The notes below the pieces were generated by a model. It was not told the origin of the DNA. It ran no database searches and worked only from the letters and a program-made list of their open reading frames with translations. Made by a program: the position numbers and the translations under genes. From Desulfobacterales bacterium (lineage in GTDB: Bacteria > Desulfobacterota > Desulfobacteria > Desulfobacterales > JAUWMJ01), in contig JAUWMJ010000242.1 in the NCBI GenBank assembly GCA_030613225.1, positions 1 to 5,526 on the forward strand: DNA of 5,526 bases, given 5' to 3'. Positions within the stretch are counted from its first letter, which is position 1; the number at the start of each line of letters is the position of its first letter. This document shows, piece after piece, positions 1 to 5,231 of the stretch.

Positions 1-404
1 AAAGTTTTGGCGAGTCTTTTCATGAAATAAAAACCCATTTCATAATCTTCATGAAACAGTCTTTCCAGATCAGATGCTTTCCATTTAAAAACAGATGTAT
101 CTTCCAAAGCTTTGGAATTGGTAATATACAATTTCTGCTCAGTCTCAACCATTGAAGAAAAACCAAAGGTAAAATTCGGATTAACATCATTTATTCGTAT
201 ACGCGTGCTGCTGTTTATTTCTATTTCCAACCCCACCTTACCTTCGATAACAGCATAAAAGTGATCAGCCCTGTCTCCTTCTTTAAAGATGTATTCCCCG
301 GCTTTGAACTTAGCAACATTCGTAATGCCTTCGATTTTTTTTACCATCTCATCGGTAAGACTGCCCATCAAGCCAATTAATTTCAACGCCCTTAAATTAT
401 CCAT
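1..404 (-). CDS. Cyclic-nucleotide-binding-domain protein, N-terminal part (C-terminus beyond left edge)
   Basis: The reading frame opens at ATG (402-404) behind a good GGAGG (complement of 410-414, 5-nt spacing) and stays open for 134 codons to the window edge. Residues about 5-20 form a short helix (LRALKLIGLMGSLTDEM). The beta-roll of a Crp/cNMP-binding domain follows: FKAGEYIFKEGDRADHFYAV at about 33-52 is the classic 'G-x-x-I-x-x-E-G-D' segment, then IEGKVGLE at 53-60. The end of the visible part (FHEDYEMGFYFMKRLAKT, 117-134) resembles the hinge helix after the roll. The phosphate-binding cassette is unusual: the expected FGE...R(T/S)A reads FGFSSM at 80-85 followed by KLYITN at 91-96, so the Glu and Arg that hold cyclic nucleotide phosphate in Crp are absent. 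It could be a one-domain sensor or a Crp/Fnr regulator with a DNA-binding domain further on; the edge hides this. Family assignment is firm, ligand unknown. Confidence 0.85.
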   Translation of the reverse strand, partial: MDNLRALKLIGLMGSLTDEMVKKIEGITNVAKFKAGEYIFKEGDRADHFYAVIEGKVGLEIEINSSTRIRINDVNPNFTFGFSSMVETEQKLYITNSKALEDTSVFKWKASDLERLFHEDYEMGFYFMKRLAKT

Positions 405-520
405 GATTTCCTCCATTATTATTGTTAGTGGTTTTTTAAAAAAAGTAACCGCATTGGAAAAAATAATCATGTGCCAAAATAATTTGGAGAGCTTTCGGGA
501 CATTATTTTATAAGTTACAG
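405..520. other. Short spacer upstream of the cNMP-binding gene
   Basis: AT-rich spacer between the start of the leftmost gene and the 3' end of the transposase relic. It must hold the promoter of the minus-strand cNMP-binding gene unless that gene is read from further upstream, but no well-spaced -35/-10 pair was recognised. Confidence 0.4.
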
Positions 521-990
521 TTAAGCTTTTAACGAGTAATTGTGGCGTATAACCAATTGCTCTCCCCGTTTAACCGCTAAACTGACTGCGGGTTACGAAA
601 TCTTCAGCTTTCGAAGTCTGCGCTTATCTGCCCTAATTCGCTTTGACTTATTCCCAACTCACTCGTTGCCTGGAAACAAAGCAAACTGCGAGCCGCAACC
701 GTCTTTTTATATTTGCCGACAGCCAATACTTGTCAAAAGCCTGCGCATTACGGTGGAAATTGATGTGGTTCCCGTTTTCAGCAATAAATGGAAATGTGAT
801 TTGGAATCAGCGCCCATGAGAAACAGGCTGTTTGGGTTTGAGTAAGGATATTTCCAATTCGATTTAAAAAATTAACCCTATCGAAACCATCAGTAAATAA
901 CCTTTTGCGTTCTATACCTCCACCAATAATATGATGAAGCGCACCCGGCGCTTCTATTCTTGAGTGACATGGTCTTGATTGGCGTGGCAT
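521..990 (-). pseudogene. REP-associated tyrosine transposase (Y1_Tnp, IS200-like), multiply disrupted relic
   Basis: From ATG (988-990) the frame reads MPRQSR..., IEAPGALHHII, GIERKRLF, NFLNRIGNIL and ACFSWALIPNH, which is the family's N-terminal signature. At 794-798 the frame breaks inside the HUH motif: the main frame gives NHISIYC and stops, while the shifted frame continues HFHLLLKTGTTSISTVMRRLL. Near 712-735 the sequence jumps to the C-terminal region (YKKTVAARSLLCFQATSELG, then ISQSELG), so the central part (roughly 150-200 residues in intact relatives) is deleted. Another shift precedes RKLKIS, followed by an in-frame TAA (593-595) where Gln is expected before PAVSLAVKRGEQL; the last stop is at 521-523. 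Near the start, a 5-residue insertion (PCHSR) follows a repeated TCAAGA. No clear ribosome binding site precedes the ATG. Intact members nick and join single-stranded DNA at REP-type palindromes; this copy cannot encode an active enzyme. Confidence 0.85.
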
Positions 991-1103
991 ACAAACCGGA
1001 TATCATAGTTCAAGTACCCGGTCAACTTATAAGCTAATGTGCCTGAAGCCTCCCCTCAAAATGTAATCATATTGCAAGTTCTTTGGTTTTTTAAAGTATG
1101 TCT

Positions 1104-1125
1104 CGGTTAGTTCCCGGTTAGTTCC
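1104..1125. repeat. Perfect 11-bp tandem duplication (CGGTTAGTTCC x2)
   Basis: CGGTTAGTTCC occurs twice with no gap (1104-1114 and 1115-1125). Read on the minus strand, the same strand as the transposase relic, it is GGAACTAACCG twice, preceded by AATTGG, about 115 bp upstream of the relic's start. REP-associated transposases are often flanked by short repeated sequences, so this could be part of the old element's end; that link is inference. It could equally be a chance slippage product. Confidence 0.6.
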
Positions 1126-1273
1126 CAATTCAAGCTTTGATACCATTATCTAAACTGTTACTTGGTCGTTACCGGTGCAGAATCAATTCACAAACGGACA
1201 GATGAGATGAATGTTAGCCGGAGAAACGTGTAGCGCGAAAAGGAATTTGTTAAACGCACAGTAGATTTAAGAC

Positions 1274-1302
1274 TTGACCGGAACACCTATAGATAACATA
1301 TT
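1274..1302 (+). promoter_or_regulatory. Possible sigma-70 promoter for the iron-sulfur gene
   Basis: TTGACC (1274-1279) matches five of six -35 consensus bases and is followed after 17 bases by CATATT (1297-1302), four of six for the -10. It would give a leader of about 140 nt to the start at 1448. The match is moderate and unsupported by anything else. Confidence 0.25.
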
Positions 1303-1447
1303 AGAAGCCTATCTTCAAAATAAAATCATAGAAATCAGAGTTTTCCGCTGTCCGGTTTGAAGGGGATCTTTGTTTCTCTTGCTCTTTCGCCAAGCTTTGC
1401 CCTGAAGACCGACAAGGAGCAAAGAATTCAAATTTATTGGAGGAAAA

Positions 1448-2239
1448 ATGAACAACATTAGCATTAAAAGCCTGCAGCAATTCCTGGAAGATTATGTGGC
1501 CGCAGAGCCAGAAAGATCTAAAACGGAAGATTTCTGGCGGACACCGATTCTGGCCAGCGCTCCTGTTGACGACAGGTTCGATGTCCTGCCGCAGATCGCC
1601 ATGGATGAACACTTGCTCCCGCACGATCTCCTGGAAACGGCCAGGTCTGTACTCGTGTTCTTTATTCCTTTTAAAAAGGCGCTCGTGAAAGAGAACAGGG
1701 AAGGAGACCGGCCCTGCAGGAACTGGGGTCTTGCCTATGTCGGTACCAATGACCTCATCAGCAGGGCCAGCAAAACGATCGGAGAGCTTCTGATGAAAGC
1801 GGGCTATCGGTCAGGATTGACGCCGGCGACGCACAATTTCGATGAGAAAAGATTGATGGCCCGCTGGTCCCATAAACACCTGGCGCATCTGGTAGGTCTA
1901 TGGCGATTTGGAACGCATTGCATGCTGATTACACCAAAGGGCTGCTGCGGTCGGTTCGGCAGCCTGGTCACCGAAGCGGATCTGGGAGACAATCCCCTGA
2001 TTTTCAGCGAGGAGGCCTGCCTCCTGAAGGCCGGGAAAAAATGCGGCAAGTGCATCGAAAAGTGCCCGGTGGGTGCTCTCGCTGAAACGGAGTTCGACAG
2101 GCGAAAATGCTGGGATCGGTTAAACGAGAATCTAGCCACCCTGGATTTATTTTCAGATCTGCCCGATACGACGCACGTTTGCGGCAAGTGTGCGGCGATG
2201 ATGCCGTGCAGTTTTATAAACCCGGTGAAAATCAAGTGA
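1448..2239 (+). CDS. [4Fe-4S] protein of the epoxyqueuosine reductase (QueG)-like family, COG1600-type
   Basis: 263 residues. The start ATG has GGAGG four bases upstream (1439-1443), and TGA is followed at once by TAA. Residues 141-180 (SHKHLAHLVGLWRFGTHCML, then GRFGSLVTEADL) match the QueG-type segment 'AGLG-x-x-G-x-N-x-L-L-I ... G-x-x-x-T-D'. The C-terminal part has exactly eight closely placed cysteines: C191, C199-x2-C202-x3-C206-Pro, C221, and C245-x2-C248-x5-C254. That number fits two [4Fe-4S] clusters, as in QueG, but the spacing of the second set (CGKCAAMMPC) differs from the C-x2-C-x2-C-x3-C-P pattern. At 263 residues it lacks the C-terminal HEAT-like extension of longer QueG proteins. 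QueG reduces epoxyqueuosine in tRNA with cobalamin; whether this shorter relative does so is doubtful, and 'queG' should not be transferred. Likely a cytoplasmic redox protein of unknown substrate. It has no same-strand partner and converges on the next gene. Confidence 0.85.
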   Translation: MNNISIKSLQQFLEDYVAAEPERSKTEDFWRTPILASAPVDDRFDVLPQIAMDEHLLPHDLLETARSVLVFFIPFKKALVKENREGDRPCRNWGLAYVGTNDLISRASKTIGELLMKAGYRSGLTPATHNFDEKRLMARWSHKHLAHLVGLWRFGTHCMLITPKGCCGRFGSLVTEADLGDNPLIFSEEACLLKAGKKCGKCIEKCPVGALAETEFDRRKCWDRLNENLATLDLFSDLPDTTHVCGKCAAMMPCSFINPVKIK

Positions 2240-2254
2240 TAAGCATTTGAGCTT

Positions 2255-2908
2255 CTAGTAAATATTGATACCTTCAATGATGCCGCCGCCAAACTCGGCC
2301 AGGGTTTCGGCGGCCACAGACAGCCCGTTCCTGAGATGGTCTTTTTCAATGCCCGGAACAGCGTAGGCATAGAACAAAACGTTCGTGGTGTCTCCCGTTA
2401 CCCGTGTTTTTTCATCCGCACCCTGGCAGAGTACGCAAACGATCTCCTTTTCATCACGCAGTACAATTTCCTCTTCCTGCATTACAAACAGACGTCCGCC
2501 CATCCCCTTGCAGGTTTCACCTACTTTAGCGACATCCAGGGTCAATCCGCCGTCGAATTTGTCGGCATCGGTCACCGCCACCAGGATGCCGGCGCACATT
2601 TCGGCCATGAAGTGGGCATCCACGAACAGGGAATACATGGGGAAACCACTGTTGACGGTTCTTTTCAGATGCCGGGTGAGCGGGCAGGGATAGCCGAACT
2701 GCTGAAAAAATGTATCGTAAATCTTGATCCTTTCCGTTATCTGCGCCAGTGTCTCGCGTTTTCTCATTTTTCGAAGGTATTTTTTCTTATAGGGTGCAAA
2801 CCCCTCGGGGCTGGCGGCCTCACTGCAGCTGCTGATCAGCATAAGACCGAATCCGACGCCGGGATAGATCTCTTGATACCATTCAGATAAGCTGAATTCA
2901 GGGAACAT
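2255..2908 (-). CDS. Solo B3/B4 tRNA-binding-domain protein (COG3382-like)
   Basis: 217 residues from ATG (2906-2908), with AGAGGTG a few bases upstream; stop TAG at 2255-2257. B3/B4 features run from about residue 60 to 205: YDTFFQQFGY (64-73), LKRTVNSGFPMYSLFVDAHF (81-100), then MAEMCAGILVAVTDADKFDG and LTLDVAKVGE (121-130), and TTNVLFYAYAVPGI (174-187). The B3/B4 domain forms part of the beta subunit of phenylalanyl-tRNA synthetase, where it contains the editing site. Stand-alone copies are widespread and mostly uncharacterised; trans-editing or binding of a small ligand or tRNA is possible but not shown. Residues 1-60 (YPGVGFGLMLISSCSEA, then a Lys/Arg-rich stretch) match the usual lead-in. 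There is no signal peptide or membrane segment, so it is probably cytoplasmic. It converges with the iron-sulfur gene with only 15 bp between stops. Confidence 0.85.
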   Translation of the reverse strand: MFPEFSLSEWYQEIYPGVGFGLMLISSCSEAASPEGFAPYKKKYLRKMRKRETLAQITERIKIYDTFFQQFGYPCPLTRHLKRTVNSGFPMYSLFVDAHFMAEMCAGILVAVTDADKFDGGLTLDVAKVGETCKGMGGRLFVMQEEEIVLRDEKEIVCVLCQGADEKTRVTGDTTNVLFYAYAVPGIEKDHLRNGLSVAAETLAEFGGGIIEGINIY

Positions 2909-3024
2909 GTTTCACCTCTCATCCTCAATAAACTTTTTCCATACCAAGCTACAATTTTAATTCACCATATAACTTACTAAAAATAGAAACTTATAATATT
3001 AGGGGCGGAAGTCGCACAGGGCAA

Positions 3025-3041
3025 TGGCGAAGCATGCGCCA
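3025..3041. repeat. 5-bp inverted repeat, TGGCG/CGCCA
   Basis: TGGCG (3025-3029) and CGCCA (3037-3041) are perfect complements around a 7-nt loop. Together with the nearby GCTGATCAGC palindrome this makes a dyad-rich islet. It could be a REP-like palindrome fragment or a remnant of transferred DNA; it has no adjacent U-run and so does not read as a terminator. Confidence 0.35.
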
Positions 3042-3097
3042 CGTTCAGCTGATCAGCGAGCACCGTGAGCGGTCAGATTAACGATTTGGAACAGTTG

Positions 3098-3125
3098 TGG
3101 CTATGAAGCGCCAGCGAAATAGCCA
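3098..3125 (-). terminator. Hairpin 26 bp downstream of the ada stop, possible weak terminator
   Basis: TGGCTAT (3098-3104) and ATAGCCA (3119-3125) form a perfect 7-bp inverted repeat with a 14-nt loop, just downstream of ada on the minus strand. The position fits a terminator, but no U-tract follows and the loop is long, so it may only be a transcript-end hairpin or chance. Confidence 0.25.
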
Positions 3126-3150
3126 TCCACTGCATCCATTTGTTCGATGT

Positions 3151-4203
3151 TCATTTCCATATAAAATTAGCTTTTTCAAAATCAATCAACCACTTTTTCC
3201 TGTGTAATCCTCCTCCATAACCAGTTAAACTTCCATCGGAGCCGATAACTCGATGGCAAGGTATAATAATGCCAATTCGATTATGTCCATTAGCTGATGC
3301 TACAGCTCTAATTGCGTTCGGGTTTCCAAGCGTAATTGCTTGTTGTTTGTATGAACGTGTTTCTCCGTAAGGAATTTCCTGAAGAATTTTCCATACAGAT
3401 TTCTGGAATTCGGTTCCCGGAGCATGTAATGGAACTGTGAATTTTTTTCTTTTTCCAGAAAAGTATTCCTGAATCTCAGATTGAACTTGGTCTAAATGCG
3501 GGTTTTCCCCGGGAAGGATAACTGCATTAAGTCTTTTGCATAAATCTTTAAATTCCGTCTCCAACATTCTGCGATCTGTAAAGTCAAGTAAGCAAACTCC
3601 TTTACTGCTGGCACAAGCAAACATGGGGCTAATTGGTGTAGTGAAACGAACAATATTCAAAACGGACTTTTCGTTAGCGCTTGTGGGTGGTTCTCCAAAA
3701 ATGGAACGGTAACTTTCATTAAAACCACTCAACGACTCGTAACCACTATCAAATGCAGAGTTTGTTATAGTTTCACCCTTTTTAATACTATTAAAAGCTG
3801 AATTAATGCGCAGCATTCTTTGATACGTGTGAAAAGTCATATTATGATGCTTTTTGAACCATCTTCTAATCTGGCTTGGCTCTATACCTCTTTGCCTCAA
3901 GTCATAGTCTTTGATTCGAATGTATGGATTTTGATGTAGCTCTTTTATGATGCCTTTAACATAGTCTGGAGTTTCACCCAATTTTTCCATTGGATTGCAA
4001 ACCTTGCAAGGTCTGAATCCGTTTTGAAGGGCTTCTTGAGAAGTATCATAAAAGACAATATTCTCAGGCTTTGGTTTTTTTGCTCTGCAAGAAGGTCGGC
4101 AAAATATTCCTGTTGTCTTAACGGCTGTTAAAAAAATGCCTTCATAGAAAGAGTCTTTTCTGCCAATTGCATTATATTTTTCCAAAAATGTTAGTTTTTT
4201 CAT
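3151..4203 (-). CDS. ada: Ada: bifunctional methylphosphotriester/O6-alkylguanine-DNA alkyltransferase and transcriptional activator
   Basis: 350 residues, close to the 354 of E. coli Ada, with all parts present. Start ATG (4201-4203) has GAAGG 7 nt upstream. The N-terminal Ada domain (about 8-75) shows TTGIFCRPSC and GFRPCKVC; C35, C39, C66 and C69 are the zinc ligands, C35 being the expected acceptor of methyl groups from phosphotriesters. An AraC-type helix-turn-helix region follows (about 80-175; SQIRRWFKKHHNMTFHTYQR, SGYESLSGFNESYRSIFGEPP). The C-terminal alkyltransferase domain (about 180-345) ends in FQKSVWKILQEIPYGETRSY, the arginine-finger region (NAIRAVASANGHN, R299) and the active site IPCHRV with C316 as suicide methyl acceptor. 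In the known system, methylated Ada activates its own promoter; no canonical Ada box (AAAGCGCA-like) is evident upstream. The gene is AT-richer (30-42% GC in sampled lines) than the iron-sulfur gene. It stands alone, without alkB or alkA beside it. Confidence 0.96.
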   Translation of the reverse strand: MKKLTFLEKYNAIGRKDSFYEGIFLTAVKTTGIFCRPSCRAKKPKPENIVFYDTSQEALQNGFRPCKVCNPMEKLGETPDYVKGIIKELHQNPYIRIKDYDLRQRGIEPSQIRRWFKKHHNMTFHTYQRMLRINSAFNSIKKGETITNSAFDSGYESLSGFNESYRSIFGEPPTSANEKSVLNIVRFTTPISPMFACASSKGVCLLDFTDRRMLETEFKDLCKRLNAVILPGENPHLDQVQSEIQEYFSGKRKKFTVPLHAPGTEFQKSVWKILQEIPYGETRSYKQQAITLGNPNAIRAVASANGHNRIGIIIPCHRVIGSDGSLTGYGGGLHRKKWLIDFEKANFIWK

Positions 4204-4373
4204 TATATTACCTTCGTTTAAATTTCTTTGTAATCATATAATTTTAGTGTATTATTTTTATTTCAGACCTCGTAACTTACTCTTAAAATGAGTCAATTTA
4301 TTGAACACTATCTATATTTATTAACGCCAAATTGAGGGATTAAAGGATAAAATCTATAAATTAAGATAGATAG

Positions 4374-4413
4374 AATTCCTTCAATTCCTAAATTCCTGAA
4401 TCTCTTAATTCCT
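4374..4413. repeat. Degenerate 8-9-bp tandem repeat of AATTCCT(N)
   Basis: AATTCCT occurs at 4374, 4383, 4391 and 4407, with a degenerate copy (AATCTCT) at 4399, giving five units at 8-9-base spacing. It looks like a small slippage-type array inside the inverted-repeat-bounded segment. Confidence 0.6.
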
Positions 4414-4442
4414 GAATTAGACCCGTGTCCAATTATTATGCA

Positions 4443-4464
4443 ATACCTTATCATTTAAAGGTAT
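4443..4464. repeat. 7-bp perfect inverted repeat, ATACCTT/AAGGTAT
   Basis: ATACCTT (4443-4449) and AAGGTAT (4458-4464) are complementary around an 8-nt loop, near the right end of the inverted-repeat-bounded segment. Subterminal hairpins occur in some small mobile elements; no run of T follows, so it is not a clear terminator. Confidence 0.4.
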
Positions 4465-4715
4465 AGCATCATTTTTCAGTAATAAATTACGAGGTCTTTA
4501 TTTAGAGTTTAACACCGTTATTTTTTTGCTGCTACCGAAAAATTGACAAGTATATTTATTTTCATTTTTTGACTCAAAAAAAATGTCAGTAAAAAACTAA
4601 CACGCTATGGGTTTGTCGCATCTCGTATAAGAGCTCAGATTGCATATTTTGTTAAGACAAGGCATATTTCCAAGTGTAGAATATTTTCCAAATTAACAAA
4701 TAAAATAAAGGAGGT

Positions 4716-4823
4716 ATGCCCATAAGACTGAAAAATTATGGCAGAAATCAGAAAAAACGTAAAGAATATATTAAGCAAAGCGGATTTTTATTAGCTGGAG
4801 TAGAGTTAGAGCGTCGTAATTAG
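4716..4823 (+). CDS. Possible small basic protein, 35 residues, unrecognised
   Basis: ATG at 4716 opens 35 codons ending in TAG (4821-4823). The product begins MPIRLKNYGRNQKKRKEY and ends SGFLLAGVELERRN; it is rich in Lys and Arg in its first half (R4, K6, R10, K13, K14, R15, K16, K20), with a short hydrophobic patch (FLLAGV, 24-29). No family was recognised. The strongest Shine-Dalgarno in the region, AAGGAGG (4708-4714), lies only one base before the ATG, too close for usual initiation; this weakens the start or suggests the site serves something else. It may be a real small protein, the 5' fragment of a lost gene, or chance. Confidence 0.3.
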   Translation: MPIRLKNYGRNQKKRKEYIKQSGFLLAGVELERRN

Positions 4824-4963
4824 TGCCCGGCCGAAAACTGTTATTATTCCCAATCTCTGCGTCCCCGATGAGCGGGATCTACGCTTCGCTTCGACAGGCT
4901 CAAAAAGGATTTCTCGTTAGCACATTCTTTTCTTGATCAAATAATTTTATCTTGACCATGTCA

Positions 4964-5039
4964 GTCTCCTGCTTGTAAAGATGTTATTAATTTTATTGGT
5001 ATCTTTAAAACGTTTCATGGAAAACTTAAAGCAGGAAAC
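4964..5039. repeat. Spaced inverted repeat, 10 of 11 bp
   Basis: GTCTCCTGCTT (4964-4974) is complementary to AAGCAGGAAAC (5029-5039) with one mismatch. A second pair, AAAGAT (4977-4982) and ATCTTT (5001-5006), lies inside it. Nested pairing could form a structured transcript or reflect an old palindromic element, but the spacing is long and the evidence thin. Confidence 0.3.
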
Positions 5040-5072
5040 AGGCTGATGCATTAACTATTTGAAACTACTGGC

Positions 5073-5090
5073 TTCCTGCCTTCGCAGGAA
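5073..5090. repeat. Tight hairpin TTCCTGC-CTTC-GCAGGAA, probable dispersed intergenic palindrome
   Basis: TTCCTGC (5073-5079) and GCAGGAA (5084-5090) form a perfect 7-bp stem with a CTTC loop. The wording around it (GGCTTCCTGCCTTCGCAGGA, then ATGA) closely resembles a palindromic sequence recalled from intergenic regions of many proteobacterial genomes, so this is probably one copy of a dispersed repeat. It has no T-run directly after it and sits about 140 bp before the next gene. Confidence 0.55.
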
Positions 5091-5231
5091 TGATATCAAA
5101 ACGGAAAAACGGACTTTTTACAAGATCATCAAAACTATACTTGCCCCCTTTTTTTCCCATCAGAGAGAAAACTGTGAGCAGTTACAAAGTATCAAAGTGA
5201 TAGCACAGACATGCTGCAAGGAGAACCGGTT

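Larger units (their letters stand above)
991..1447. other. Intergenic region between transposase relic and iron-sulfur gene
   Basis: No coding sequence with recognisable product or good start was found on either strand. The part nearest 991 is the former upstream region of the transposase relic and carries an 11-bp tandem duplication (1104-1125). The right part is the leader of the iron-sulfur gene, with one possible promoter at 1274-1302 and a strong Shine-Dalgarno at 1439-1443. Confidence 0.5.
2909..3150. other. Intergenic region between ada and the B3/B4 gene, with a GC-rich islet
   Basis: The left part (2909-3000) is AT-rich and should hold the promoter of the minus-strand B3/B4 gene, though no well-spaced consensus pair stands out. 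The right part (about 3001-3130) is suddenly GC-rich and full of small palindromes: a TGGCG/CGCCA dyad, a 10-bp self-complementary GCTGATCAGC (3048-3057), and a 7-bp inverted repeat near the ada stop. All frames are interrupted and no protein resemblance was recognised. Confidence 0.45.
4265..4497. mobile_element. Candidate MITE-like segment bounded by near-perfect 15-bp inverted repeats
   Basis: AGACCTCGTAACTTA (4265-4279) is matched by the reverse complement of 4483-4497 (AGACCTCGTAATTTA), 14 of 15 positions. Similarity continues inward with a small gap to a shared AAAATGA (4285-4291 and complement of 4469-4475). Just outside each end lies TTATTT (4258-4263, one base off the left end; 4498-4503, abutting the right end), which could be a target duplication but is low-complexity. 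The 233 bp between hold no ORF. This fits a small non-autonomous element or a large hairpin-forming repeat. No parent transposase is in the window, and it lies about 60 bp upstream of ada. Confidence 0.4.
4204..4715. other. AT-rich spacer upstream of ada
   Basis: No gene was recognised here. The part next to ada should contain its promoter; TATGAT on the minus strand (complement of 4233-4238) could be a -10 box but has no good -35 partner. The middle is taken up by the inverted-repeat-bounded segment 4265-4497. From 4505 to 4707 the DNA is rich in A and T runs without clear structure, ending in AAGGAGG at 4708-4714. Confidence 0.45.
4824..5231. other. Intergenic region with palindromic repeat fragments, upstream of the solute-binding-protein gene
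   Basis: No gene was recognised on either strand. A CCCG/CGGG dyad (4864-4876) is followed by GCTTCGACAGGCTCA (4884-4898); further on come a loose inverted repeat (4964-5039) and a tight hairpin (5073-5090). These strings resemble dispersed intergenic repeats found in many bacterial genomes. Nearer the solute-binding-protein gene, TATACT (5136-5141) could be a -10 box but lacks a good -35 partner. Confidence 0.45.

Noticed and set aside
455..475. TGGCAC on the minus strand upstream of the cNMP-binding gene, as a sigma-54 -24 element
   Set aside because: The matching -12 GC element is absent at the required spacing; only AT-rich sequence follows.
289..513. Plus-strand frame of 74 codons
   Set aside because: It lies over the start of the cNMP-binding gene on the other strand, has no ribosome binding site and no recognisable protein features.
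540..845. Plus-strand frame of 101 codons
   Set aside because: It is antisense to the transposase relic, whose family signature on the minus strand explains this DNA.
2241..2254. AAGC/GCTT hairpin between the convergent stops as a bidirectional terminator
   Set aside because: Only four base pairs with a six-base loop and no T-runs; too weak to call.
1804..2370. Minus-strand frame of 188 codons
   Set aside because: It is antisense to the iron-sulfur gene, lacks domain signatures and overlaps two well-supported genes.
2336..2890. Plus-strand frame of 184 codons
   Set aside because: It is antisense to the B3/B4-domain gene, which has a good start, ribosome binding site and family match.
4542..4575. 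TTGACA at 4542 as a -35 promoter box
   Set aside because: No -10-like hexamer lies 16-18 bases downstream; the only TATATT is three bases away.
4588..4670. Integron attC-like site
   Set aside because: ACTAAC and GTTAAG strings occur, but they do not form the paired core-site consensus and no cassette gene or integrase is present.
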